64,000 nt of DNA from assembly GCA_011032825.1 (NCBI GenBank), contig JAADJZ010000002.1, positions 682,001 through 746,000 on the forward strand, read 5' to 3'. Below are positions 34,524-44,605 of the stretch, piece after piece; position 1 is the first letter of the stretch, and every line of letters begins with the position of its first letter. The position numbers and the translations under genes are program-made. This DNA is from Massariosphaeria phaeospora (lineage: Eukaryota; Ascomycota; Dothideomycetes; Pleosporales). Below the pieces are notes generated by a model. That model did no database searches. It had not been told where the DNA came from and was given only the letters and a program-made list of their open reading frames with translations.

Positions 34524-35331
34524 CTACCTCCTAAGCAAGCCGATCGTTACGCCGCGGGCCCGGTTGGGCAGGTGTGTTGCTTTGACAACAGTTCCGTCCA
34601 TGCCGTGTACAATCTCCACGTCTTGCCTGGGACAGTCGTCGACAACATGGCCCGCGGTGAGACAATATACGCCGTTGGAGTCGACCAGAAAGACTGTGGC
34701 AGTGCCGAAGATACCATTCAATACCCTGACCCGGTCTCCCGTACTAATGCAAACGTCAGAATCTTGGCGACGGGATATGAAGTCGTGTTCGAAATCAAGT
34801 GTTATATCGAGTGGGTTTCGAAGTACGACGTAGTCCGACACGACCCAGTCATGGAGTAGGGTGGAATGAAACCCGTATGCCCTGCACGCGATCAAGACGT
34901 TGCCGGTGTCATCTGTAGAGAGCTCAAAAGTGTTATACCTGGTCAGACAGTCAACATTGAAGGCGGTAGAAGCATGTGCGAGATGCTTACCCGAATGATG
35001 TTAGGCATTGAAAGAGCCGCAGGTGCACCTCAGCATGTACGATATGCAAGAGCTGCTCTTGGTCAAGGTGCGGTGGTAGGTGTTCGAAAAGCTGCTCAGC
35101 GATGGCCTTGACGGTCTCGGACGACTGTGTTTTGTATTCGGCTCGAAAGTCCCACGACGCGAGAACCTGTCGAATGGCTCCAAAAGTCATGGTCTTGGGT
35201 TCGGTCACAGTATCGGCGGGATAGACAGTGCGCGGGCTGCTCGGCGGGGTGAGTTGTGCCGGTTCGGTAACATTATCAATGGGGTCGACAGTTCGTGGGC
35301 TGCTCGGCAGGGTGAGATGTGCTAAGTCCAT
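34524..35331 (-). CDS. Trypsin-fold-like protein (partial serine-protease motif), about 251 residues, two exons
   Basis: Exons 35,331-34,991 and 34,938-34,524 join in frame across a 52-base intron (gtaagc...gaccag). The N-terminus has a duplicated segment of about 19 residues, LTLPSSPRTV...NVTEP and LTPPSSPRTV...TVTEP, followed by a helical region. Exon 2 contains VYCLTAGHVV, in which TAGHV matches the motif around the catalytic His (His211) of chymotrypsin-fold peptidases. It is followed near the end by a GVTIGLLRR stretch where the family expects the Asp-containing strand. The frame then stops, so Asp and the GDSG serine loop are not seen. Either a further intron follows (a gtaggc donor lies at the stop) or the gene is truncated. 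Catalytic activity is unproven. Confidence 0.5.
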
Positions 35332-36309
35332 GATGGGTCAACGTCCCCGAACGTCTCGAGGGCGGGCCGAAGCCAGGATGAGTGGGATATTCTGAGCGAA
35401 TGAAGTCGCTGTGATGAGCGTAATAATGGACTCGGCGTCGGAACGGCAAACGAGTAGACATCTAAACACTGCCATGACCAGGTTAGCAGGTGAGCGAGTT
35501 GGAGGGTCTGCAAACGTACCTCTGGTAGACGGAATCAAGCGCTTAAAGACAGGAACGACTTGATCAGGCACAACTTGATCGGATTGATGACAAGGGCCGG
35601 ATGCGTAGATGGATGGCGGTGGCGAATCGTTAATGTACTTACAATAGCCCCTCTCCCAGTGAGCAGGTGCAGTGTTCCGAGAGAAGGGAAGCTGTCGACC
35701 CTAGCTTCATCGCTTCTCGAGGGAAGGAAAGCTGCCCGGCTACATCGCGCGTCGAGAGAAGGCGCGTAACTAGTCGTCGATGACATGACCTTGAACACCA
35801 TATGTGCGTGGCCAGAAATGTGCTTGAAATGGAGACGGCCAATTTAAACTGAAATTCGATGCATTGAATTTGAAGTTGAGCAAGAGGTAGTCGGAGAGTG
35901 AAAGACGACGGAGGCCCGGGCGTTGACGACATACCGGTACGCCAAGCCGCTAACACTAGGTAGCTACTCTGGCGATACCCACGCTGCTCATGTTGGACCT
36001 GTCTGACCTGCAAACGAACCTGTACACAGTAGAAGATATCAAAACGATAGTATTCTAGAAAGCAAAGCTGCTTCTCGAATGCTTACTTGCCGGAAGGCGA
36101 ACCTAGCCTAATAGACCCACTTGGCCGCTTGCTCCCGCCCTTTGCCGCCCTTTGACATAGGGCGCAGCTAGGCGAATCCTTCAATTTCCCCTCACTCTTG
36201 TGTGATTTTTCTTGCTTCCCAGGGCTGTTGGCTGTAAAACTATAAGAGAAGGGATTCCGCATTGCGAGAAGGTACTCGTACGTTCGTCCTGATCTGTCTT
36301 CAGCGCATC
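35332..36309. other. Divergent intergenic region
   Basis: The promoter regions of the - strand trypsin-fold-like gene and the + strand MFS gene lie here. Short - strand frames at 35,535-36,013 overlap and are not convincing. No family is recognised. Confidence 0.45.
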
Positions 36310-38056
36310 ATGACCACCACGACGCAAACCATTGAGCTCGAGGCTCTGTCTCACACCACGATCCTCACGCCCATCATCTCCAAAAAGTCTCTGGAGATCG
36401 CCAACAATGCGACGACCGCCGAAGACGGTCCCTCTACTCCCTACGCGCCGTCGGCATCAACACTCAAGATTACCCTGACCATCTTCCAGCCGTCTCTCGT
36501 CAACTTTGTGAGCAGTTTCGCCACCGCCATCATCACAGTCGGTCTTCCTGTCATCGCGCGCGACATTGATCTCCCGCGTTCGCTTTATCTTTGGCCCTCC
36601 TCTGTGTTCGGCCTGACATCTGGTGCCATGCTACTCATCGCGGGAGCCATCACAGACATCGTTGGCGCACGCATCGTGGAGCAAATTGGCATACTATTCC
36701 TTGGCGTTTTCACATTGGCTTGCGGTCTGTCTACTACTGGTGTTCAGCTTGTTGTATTCCGTGCCCTTCAAGGAATCGCAATGGCCATGCACCTTCCGGC
36801 ATCCGTGGCCTTGATCGCGGGTACGGTGCCCTCTGGTCGTTCGCGGAACGTAGGGTTTGCGTGTCTGGGATTGAGCCAAACCCTGGGGTTCGCATTCGGG
36901 TTGGTGCTTAGCGGCATTATGATCCAAAGATCTGGTTGGCGGTCTGGGTTCTATCTGTGCGGAGGCGCAAATCTACTTGCTGCAGTCGCCTCGCTATGGC
37001 TATTGCCGAAGGTAAATCCTGGATCTGAGTCTGACAGAACAAAACTGCAAAGAATCTTGGATGAAATAGATTGGGTTGGGGGGATCATCTCTGGTGGTGG
37101 CCTTGCTATACTGGCCTATGTTCTCGCGTGAGTTTCGGCTAGAAAAATGTCACCTTCTATCATGAACTGATCAAAAGATAGTATCCTCAGCGCAGACCTG
37201 TCCACCATCCGATCAGCAGACACGATTTCCCTGCTCTCGGTCAGTATCGTTTTGCTCGTTGCGTTCCCGATCTGGATGCATTACAGAGAGCGTGCAGCGA
37301 AGCCAGCTCTTGTTCCAAATTCGCTGTGGAAGAATCTTCCATTCGCAAGTACCTGCATCATGGTCGTTCTGTCGTATGGTGTCGTGAACTCCATGGAGCT
37401 CTTCTCGAGCCTTTAGTAAGTATTGACGCTGTCCAGAATCAAAGATAGGCACTGACGCAGGTATTCTCAGCTTCCAGGAGGTGCAAAACGCAACCACGCT
37501 CACTACTTCTTTGCAACTACTCCCGAGTCTGGTTGTGGGCACGGTACTCAACCTCGGCATGGGTTTGTTTATCCACCGTATCTCCGTACGCTGGCTCGTC
37601 ACAGTATCGTCTTTCCTTTGCGCACTTGCACCACTCATGATGGCACTCGTGGATCCTGCGTGGCAATACTGGTATCTCGAGTTCTGGGCCCAGGTCTTTG
37701 CACCTATGAGCGTGGATGTCTTGTTTACTATTGGCCTCATCATTGTGAGCGAAAATTTCCCCGAGAAGACGCAGGCTCTTGCCGGCGCAGTATTTAGCAC
37801 CGTCAGTCAGTTCGGGTTGAGCTTAGGTGTTGGTTCGTGTCAGGTTGTAGCGCTAGGAGTCATGGGGAAAAACGAAGGGACAGAAGGTGGAGATGGCGTA
37901 GGTCATAGTGCGGCCTTTGAGGGTATGGATGCGGTGGCGATATTGCGGGGATATCGTGCCAGCTTCTGGACCATGTTTGCGTACATGATTCTATGCGGAC
38001 TGATCGCCGTGGTAGGGTTGAGGAAAGCAGGGAAGATCGGGTTGAAGCGCGAGTAG
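36310..38056 (+). CDS. MFS transporter, DHA2-like drug/metabolite exporter, 545 residues, three exons
   Basis: Exons 36,310-37,127, 37,182-37,415 and 37,471-38,056 join in frame (1,638 bases) across introns of 54 and 55 bases (gtgagt...gatag; gtaagt...ctcag). A soluble N-terminus of about 55 residues is followed by many hydrophobic helices, about 12-14. AGAITDIVGARIV (about residues 111-123) occupies the motif-A position between the second and third helices. GWRSGFYLCGGANLLAAVASL fits the end of the N-terminal half, and exon 3 starts the C-terminal half. Length and helix count fit the 14-helix DHA2 branch of the major facilitator superfamily, proton-driven export across the plasma membrane. 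The substrate is unknown. An in-frame ATG 48 bases upstream (36,262) would add 16 residues. Confidence 0.88.
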
Positions 38057-38307
38057 ATCCACAAATTTTCAATACACGCTGACTTTTGTGTGGGACTTCA
38101 TTAGCTCGTTTATCGGGCCCGATATTTGGACCATGGTTGAGTGCGCAGGTTGTTGTTTCGCACACCTGGCAAAAAATTACACATGGAGCTACTTAAGCTC
38201 CCCATGCTCCTGCAGTTCTCCGCACTGAACTTGTACCGGGTATCAACTAAATCGAGTAGTACACGCACTCTCCACCGCACTAGACGAAATCGACATCAGC
38301 ATCCGAG

Positions 38308-39182
38308 ATGAAATCGTTCTCTTCCTCTGCCGCTGAGGAAGGCTTACCACCGCAATATTCCGTCTCATCTATCCCCACGAAGGACTTGACACCCGACCAA
38401 GCATTCACACAGCTGCAGAAGTATCTTCTCGAGATCATTACCTACGAGCTCGATGCGGACTTCGGCTCCGTGAATCGCGCTTTTAGTGCTAGCGAGTCTA
38501 CATCATCCATCCTCGCCGACGATGAGAAGCAGGAACTATTTAGACTCTCATCGATCATCAAGAACCTCCATCAATCGCACCTCACGAATCGCTGGCTCCT
38601 TACGCTGAACTCTGACCGGGATGATATCTTCAACGCGGTCATTGAACCTGCTCTTCTACTATCAACTGCCGGCTCAACTAACGTGCGCGTTTCTATGAGA
38701 TCTTGTACGCCATTTCTACTGGACTTGATCTCCACGTACGCCGAGTGAGTAGCATCCATGTGCGGCTAGAACCCTCATTGACCCTAACAGGCATCGGTGC
38801 GACCCAAAAAAACGCCAGCATACCCTTCTGTCGCAATACAATCATGTAACAATCGGAGGTATATGGGCAGGAAGGTTGACGTGCGGAAGTGTATGGGCAA
38901 GAAGGTTTCACACCATTCTCGTCTGAAAAGCTGACCGCCACACTACAAACATATGAGTGGATACTCTACGCCATGTGCCCAAACGAGAGCGTGCGGCTTA
39001 TTCTCGGTCAGGCACTTGCAGATGTGCAGGAAAAGATGGGTCTCAAGATAAAGAGCTGCATCCAAGGGGAGACCCATAAGCTGGGCCGCGTTCGAGCTGG
39101 GTTCCTGGCTTTGGATACTGCCTTGAAAGCTGCATACAAAGCTCGGGTCGTCGCCGCCGGAGCAAAGCTCCTCTTGCTTTAA
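38308..39182 (+). pseudogene. Two-part gene of unknown function with a disrupted exon junction
   Basis: The first part (38,308-38,748) encodes a soluble helical protein with LTPDQAFTQLQKYLLEIITYELD. It ends at a good donor, gtgagt, at 38,744. The second part (38,886-39,182) encodes EVYGQEGFTPFSSEKL and a helical C-terminus. No GT...AG pair that I can find joins the two frames. The most obvious acceptor (ctaacag) leads to a different frame ending at a TGA near 38,922. A 30-base duplication (gtatatgggcaggaaggt at 38,859 and gtgtatgggcaagaaggt at 38,889) introduces a TGA between its copies in the reading frame of the second part. Either the duplication broke the gene or a shorter protein is made. 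The family is not recognised. Confidence 0.55.
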
Positions 39183-39324
39183 ATCGCGTGAGACAGAGTT
39201 TTACATGTAGTGAAAGTGTACTCAACGGTTAGTTTCGGCTAGCTTTTGATGCGTGGGTTCTTTTGACATGGTTATTCGACTGCTTTTTGTTCTGGTGTTT
39301 GCGCGATTGCGTCGTGGTAGCTCT

Positions 39325-39850
39325 TTACACTTTGGACAGTACAGGGAATTCTAGCACAGTCCGGGAAGTCGATCGCGGTCTTGGCAAAGTCACATGGCGT
39401 ACGACACAGTACTCAATGCCTCCGCCGAGCATGTTCTTGCTAGATGTGCTGATTCTTGCACATAGCTACTCGCATCGGGCATTGCTCCAAAATCGTGGCC
39501 CGTCTTCCAAGCTCCAGACAGCACAGGGTATTCTAGCACAAGGAAGGAGAATGAGGGCTGCCTTCCCAAATCCCTTTGTATCTGTCATCGTGGGTAATGT
39601 CTCAGCTGGGTGCATGCTCTTGCCAGAATGTACCGGCTGCATCTCCTGCTGATCACTCGGTAGTGGCTCCCTCTAGGTCCTCGCTTCCCGATGCTCTGGA
39701 CAGTGTAAGATATTCCAGCGCAACTCAACAGGTTCAACAAAAGCGTGCAAAGCCCTATTGTATCTGGCACAAAGCGTTACGTTCTGAACAGAGCTATGAG
39801 ATGCATGTGAGCTGGTCAGTCGATTGATCGGGGTAGGTCTTGTCTGATTG
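39325..39850. repeat. Degenerate tandem array, about 182-base unit, three copies
   Basis: The landmarks ggacagtacagggaattctagcaca, cagacagcacagggtattctagcaca and ggacagtgtaagatattccagcgca lie at about 39,333, 39,514 and 39,697. The reverse complement of the 32.5-kb unit contains gacagtacagggcattttagga, so the two arrays share a unit. Both have the same orientation relative to the small gene that follows them. Confidence 0.7.
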
Positions 39851-39988
39851 ATGGTGGGGTAAGTTACAACGAGGAAGTTGCAATGAGGAAAGGCAACTGC
39901 GCTGCGGGTGTGCCTGCTGTGTGGGTATCGTAGGTTATGTGTTTCTTCGCGCAAGAAATTTTCTTCTTCAGCCCATCCACTTTTCACG

Positions 39989-40576
39989 ATGGTAAGTTAC
40001 GGTTTTCTTGCTGTCTCGCCCCCTTGATGGGCACTACTCCGCGTTTGACGACGTTCCCTACCAGATCTGCTGCTTCCTGTTGGCCACAAGCCAGTTCCAT
40101 CTCGAGTTTCCTTCGTACCTCTAGGAACTGTCCTGTTTTTCTTCCACTCCCGCTTTTTGGCACATTTCGTCTCCGTACTCCTTGTTGGACATCGTCCAAA
40201 AGCTCATGATTGTGCTCACTGCTAACCTTTGTCGGTAATCTAGGTTGAACCACTACAAACGCAGACCGCTTACGGGGCCGCTCTCGGGGCCCTTTTGAGC
40301 CACGTTTTTACCAAGATTGCCAACGGCAGTGTCGCGGCCCTCCGGGCCTTCGTGGAGAAGTGGAAGAAGAAGGATGAGGAGACGGCGGCGGCGGCAGCGG
40401 AGAGGGTGGTGGGCGAGAGGGAGAGGGCGGTGGCGGAGGAGGAGAGGGAGGTGGCGGTGAAGAAGAGGTTGGTGGCGGGGCAGAGGCAGGCGGAGGAGGT
40501 GATGGGGGTGCGAGAAGCGGCGGTGGCGCGGCGGGAGGCGGCGGCGGCGGTGCGGGAGGAAGCCGTCTGGGCTTAG
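39989..40576 (+). CDS. Small coiled-coil protein with ATG-only first exon, 111 residues
   Basis: An ATG at 39,989-39,991 is followed at once by gtaagt. The 252-base intron ends atctag at 40,243, and exon 2 (40,244-40,576) continues in frame as V-E-P-L-Q. The N-terminal 40 residues are mildly hydrophobic (YGAALGALLSHVFTKIA). From about residue 45 the protein is a charged helix of Glu, Arg, Ala, Val and Lys (KWKKKDEETAAAAAERVV, later VREAAVARREAAAAVREEA). The leader resembles those of the small genes at 32.35 and 47.7 kb, and a 182-base repeat array lies upstream. The antisense strand has an open Pro-rich frame that I regard as a mirror of the coiled coil. The function is unknown. Confidence 0.55.
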
Positions 40577-40738
40577 GTGAGTATTTTCTTTTCAACATTT
40601 CTTATTACAGTATACTTATGGGCCTGGTACCCCACATCCCCGCCAGTCAGGCCTGGGGCCACCCCCCAAACAAGGGTTTGGGGGTGGTGCAAACAGGGTT
40701 ATTCTTATTCCAAGCCATCCTATCCTGGACGTCGACAA

Positions 40739-40880
40739 CACTCCAGCGTCTCGATCGACAGCACTCAAGAGTCCCGATCGACAACACTCAAGCGTCCCGA
40801 TCGACAACACTCAAGCGTCCCGATCGACAGCACTCAATAGTCCCGATCGAGAGCACTCAAGCGTCTCGCCGATCAACAAC
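40739..40880. repeat. 23-base minisatellite, about six copies
   Basis: The unit cactcaagcgtcccgatcga plus caa/cag starts at 40,739, 40,762, 40,785, 40,808, 40,831 and 40,854, with one to a few differences per copy. It lies about 160 bases downstream of the small coiled-coil gene. Confidence 0.9.
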
Positions 40881-41977
40881 AACTAAGGGTCTCGAATCTA
40901 GTTTCGGCTTCCGAGACCTTCACATCACGTTGAATGTATCTTGAGCAGCAGCAGTGGCTTGATCTGAAGATCGATCCCTCCTGTTACCGTTCGCCGGTTC
41001 AAACAGATCGACTCCGAATACACACTACAACATGTAACATCGATAACGCTTCAGCCGTACGCCAATCTCTGCGGCAATGGCAACAGCTCCACAAATATTC
41101 AAAGCCACACTCTCTTCATTCATCCATCGATTCGAAGAGTCGGGATCCAACCTATTACATCACGCCTCGAACTACGAGATCGTTTGCCCGACCTTTCGCG
41201 GCAGCGGAAACTATGTCAGCGAGTGCATCTTTACGAATAGACCCGTACACGCTATCGTCGGATTCTATCGTCGGATTCTTCGATAAGGTCGCGCAGAGCC
41301 CAGCTTTCATATTCAAGAAGGGTGTCGTAGCCTACATCCGAGAACCCATTCGCGCGAACCGAACCACGACGTCAGCTGCTCCATCATCGAGCCTTAGAAA
41401 GCCACATACCCCGCGTCTCAATGGTACCCTATCTCGTGCCAGAATCCTAGAATCGACATTGGACAGCTTCCGGGTACCGGTGCTTTAATCCAGTTCAGTC
41501 TATGCCAAAAACTTCAAAGCACTTTTCCGATTCACACAACGACCCCAACTCCGCGAGGATCTTGCTCTCGATTCTGGTTGGTTCAAATTGCCTCTCGCTG
41601 CCTCATGTACATAAAGTTTAGTTAGTGAGCTTTAGATATCAAGATCCAAACAGTTACAAGCATACAATCAGTGTCTGATATCAGTTTATTGACAAGATTC
41701 CGATTGCTTCCTCTTCGACTATTCCATGTCGATTAGACACTCTCGCACATTACGTAGTTGCTTGTGCCGGATACGTGAAGTAGAGGACACGTTCATCAAT
41801 CATCCCCACTTAGTGTAAGTTCTCTAACGAACTACTAGGAGGTAGTATACTAAAGTCCAGGCAAGGAAGCAGCAGACCATCATCACGTGACAGCGCAGTA
41901 CCTATACATTCCTCATAAACATTCACAGTAGCTAATATCGGCTCCCTTTTTGATACTAGTATATATATCCCTTTACC
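40881..41977. other. Intergenic region with two competing weak frames
   Basis: A 184-codon frame (40,934-41,488) and a 69-codon frame (41,077-41,286) overlap in different phases on the + strand. Neither resembles a known family. The shorter one starts at an ATG in good context and reads MATAPQIFKATLSSF, so a small gene here is possible but unsupported. 41,490-41,977 shows nothing. Confidence 0.35.
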
Positions 41978-42958
41978 TTACCTTATCTCAAAAGCAACAA
42001 CCTTCCCCCCCTCTCTAAACCCCGCTCCATCCTCCGCAAAACCCCCGAACGTAGACGCATAAAATACGTTTCTATCTCTCCACGTCCTCCCTAGCGTAAC
42101 TGCTGTAACTCCCTCAATATCTTTATTTGCAATAACTGTCCTCTTGCCATCCTGTCCAACTCTCTCTACCACACCCTCCAACGGCCGTGCCATGAAAATT
42201 GTTCCATCCTCTAAAACCGCGATTTCATCTGGTGACTCAACGCTCGCTAGCTTTACATACGGAGATGTGGCGGCGCCAGTCGTAGGGTCGACGCGTACGC
42301 GGAAAAGCCCAATCTGCGTGTTGGTGTAATACAAATTTGGCGCAACGTATTTCATGCCATCGACGCCAATAGGCAACGCAGCGCTCATGTTCGGCGCGAG
42401 GGTCACATCGTTGTGAACCACTTCATACGCTCCTGATTGCACATCCACGCTGATAATAGTCCCGCCAAAGGAATCAGCCGCAAGAAAGGTATCCTTATTC
42501 AGCACAGCGATACCATTCAACGACAGCGCATTCTTTAAATCCGCGACCTTGCGCACTGTCGGCGTACCCTCCGCACACAGGGAATTCAAGTCGAGAACCC
42601 AGATAGTCGAACTTCCCTGCGTAGGCCCCGTTGACACGTTGTACGTTCCCGTAGCTACAGCGTAGATATCTGGTTCGAGTTCTGAGATGCCGAGGACGGA
42701 GTTGGCGTCCGGGAAGGTGTAAAGGAGCGTCGAGGCGTTTGAGGGGGCGGCGAAGGGATCGATGAGGTGGAGTGCTCCGCCGTTGGAGGAGCTTCCCAAG
42801 ATGCCGGTTAGGAGGGTGCCGTTGCGGGTCGTGACGATGTTCTCGAGAAAGGTTGGGTTGGGAAATTGGTGGATTGTACGGAGGGGGCTGAGGGTTATAG
42901 CGGTGGCCGTTGAAGCGAGGAGAACTTGGAGGAGGGTGAGGGAATTGAGAAGGTGCAT
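41978..42958 (-). CDS. Secreted six-bladed beta-propeller protein (SMP-30/gluconolactonase-like), 326 residues
   Basis: The frame is one exon. The N-terminus MHLLNSLTLLQVLLASTATA is a clear signal peptide. The mature part shows repeating propeller strands: TRNGTLLTGILGS, ALHLIDPFAAPS, NGIAVLNKDTFLAADSFGG, TIISVDVQSGAYEVV, GVDGMKYVAPNLYYTNT, IAVLEDGTIFMARPLEG and ALTLGRTW-like spacing near the end. The fold belongs to the SMP-30/gluconolactonase/LRE-like group. Fungal relatives occur as secreted proteins of unknown role and, in a few biosynthetic clusters, as enzymes promoting cycloaddition. No cluster core enzyme is present here, so no pathway is assigned. Several Asn-X-Ser/Thr sites fit secretion. 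Confidence 0.85.
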   Translation of the reverse strand: MHLLNSLTLLQVLLASTATAITLSPLRTIHQFPNPTFLENIVTTRNGTLLTGILGSSSNGGALHLIDPFAAPSNASTLLYTFPDANSVLGISELEPDIYAVATGTYNVSTGPTQGSSTIWVLDLNSLCAEGTPTVRKVADLKNALSLNGIAVLNKDTFLAADSFGGTIISVDVQSGAYEVVHNDVTLAPNMSAALPIGVDGMKYVAPNLYYTNTQIGLFRVRVDPTTGAATSPYVKLASVESPDEIAVLEDGTIFMARPLEGVVERVGQDGKRTVIANKDIEGVTAVTLGRTWRDRNVFYASTFGGFAEDGAGFREGGKVVAFEIR

Positions 42959-43731
42959 TTTGTGGGGGTGTAGGAGGAGGAGAGACCGATTTCGGTGGGT
43001 TTTGGTGTGGGTTGGTGGGATGGTCTTGCTGTAAGATGAGGGGTTGAGGTTGGGTGTGGCATCGTTGTATACTTGTTTGCTTGACGGCTGCCATGTCCTA
43101 GCTTAGCAGTCCCAGCTTAGCAACCCCGTCTCGATTCCCAATCTCCGTGTCTCAGTCCATGAACAATGTTGCGTACGTACCTAACACACGTATCCTTAGC
43201 CCCACAACACCTCTCTCCATGGTGCCCTACTATCACGCTATCCCCGGCCTAACCCAATACAGTAAACGATCTCGCGACCCATTCGGCCTAGGCTGAAATC
43301 CAATGAGGCGCGTCCCGAGGTCCATGGGAATTGATTTTAGCGCCGCACATAACACACCCCTTAAGGCCGGCCTAATCTCCGAAATCTGTCCGGATTTCGC
43401 TCCTTGGCACCACTATACAGTAATCGAAACAACACTCGGATTTAGAAGGCAGAGCGTTAATGGGGGATTCACGATACTGTTCCTAATCGAATGATGTCAG
43501 CTACTCATGTACTAGCGCCTCGCTTAGGAGCTTGGCGCCGAGGTGCCTATCTACGTCACGCGATCCACCCTCGACCCGGCTTCTTGATCGTTGTACTGAT
43601 CCGCCCGCTACGTTATAATACGTCGTGATGACCAATTGCCTACTGCTCTTAAGGGTTGCGATATCTACTGGCTGAGCGCAAAAGGCTGCAGGTAAGTTTA
43701 TACTCGAGCCCGCGGACTACTTTCTAACAGA
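42959..43731. other. Intergenic region
   Basis: No supported gene. The 63-codon frame at 43,303-43,494 has no family resemblance. The upstream part is the promoter of the - strand beta-propeller gene. Confidence 0.45.
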
Positions 43732-44028
43732 TTGACAGCGTCCAGTTCTCGTCGGCGCCAGCCGCAGCCGACCTCAGTACCGTCGAATGGCCCACACGGA
43801 TCAGACGATGCAGTCAGCACTTTCGGATTCCTCGACAACGCAAAGAGGCAGAACGTTGCATTCTCGCGCGCGGCCCAGTACATGTTCATCGTTGGCAACT
43901 TGTCCTCATGGCAGGAAGTGAAGGACAAAGATCGCTACTTTGCCGAGAAGAATAAGACGATCTCTAAACTGATGGAGTACGTCCAGAAGCGTGTGGTGGT
44001 GGTGAATTATCCCTTTCAATTCCAGTAG
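43732..44028 (+). pseudogene. C-terminal fragment of a Upf1-like SF1 helicase
   Basis: The frame contains GFLDNAKRQNVAFSRAAQYM followed by FIVGNLSSW. This is the motif-VI region of superfamily 1 helicases of the Upf1/NFX1 type (RxNVAxSRA followed by a hydrophobic strand and GN). The preceding residues do not contain the Walker A/B or other helicase motifs, and no continuation is found upstream. It is a truncated remnant of a much larger gene. The frame ends VVVVNYPFQFQ, without the usual downstream domain. Confidence 0.7.
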
Positions 44029-44209
44029 AACTCCGGCTATTATAGATTTCATATGTCAATTGTGACGGAGGAGTGAAAAGTCCAGAGAGGTAGCTTACTT
44101 GAATTGGTCCCTGGCTACTATCAAAACTAATGACTTGACATGTGCGCATGATACAGTATATAAGGTGCTACGCGGCCTGCTAGGTTTGGGAGGGCTCTGT
44201 AAAGATCAC

Positions 44210-44605
44210 TTAATCCTCTCGACGTCAAGTTGGAATCGCGTCAGCCAGCTTTCTACTCCGCTACGTATTGGATAAGAAGATGCTCGAGCGTGAAGAGGTA
44301 GGCGAGGGTGGTGTTTGCGAAGAGTTCCCGCGTGGGACTGCGACAAAATTCTGTTTACACGGTACGCAGTCTGGTGGATACAAAAGGACTTTGTATGGAA
44401 GACTTGATCCTCTTGACGTTGTGCCGAAACGGCTTTATCTCGCACTGCATATCGCTATATATCAAATGAGCGAGCAGAGGCTTCGGCGTAATAAGACGGA
44501 TGTGGCCGTGAGAGGTAAAAAAGTGCTGTTTACACAATACACAGCATGGTGGGTACAGGCGGCGTTTGTAGGGGATACTCGATGCTCTTAACGTTGTGCT
44601 GGAAT
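44210..44605. repeat. Degenerate tandem repeat, about 180-base unit, about two and a half copies
   Basis: Landmarks gtctggtggatacaaaagg (about 44,368) and gcatggtgggtacaggcgg (about 44,548) are about 180 bases apart. A second landmark, tcctctcgacgtcaagttgg, tcctcttgacgttgtgccg and tgctcttaacgttgtgctgg, recurs at about 44,216, 44,408 and 44,584. The ggtggatac landmark is shared with the 32.5-kb array. Whether the full units are homologous needs an alignment. Confidence 0.6.

Noticed and set aside
40308..40598. Pro-rich frame on the - strand
   Set aside because: It is the antisense image of the Glu/Ala/Arg coiled coil at 39,989-40,576, whose spliced frame and leader are better supported.
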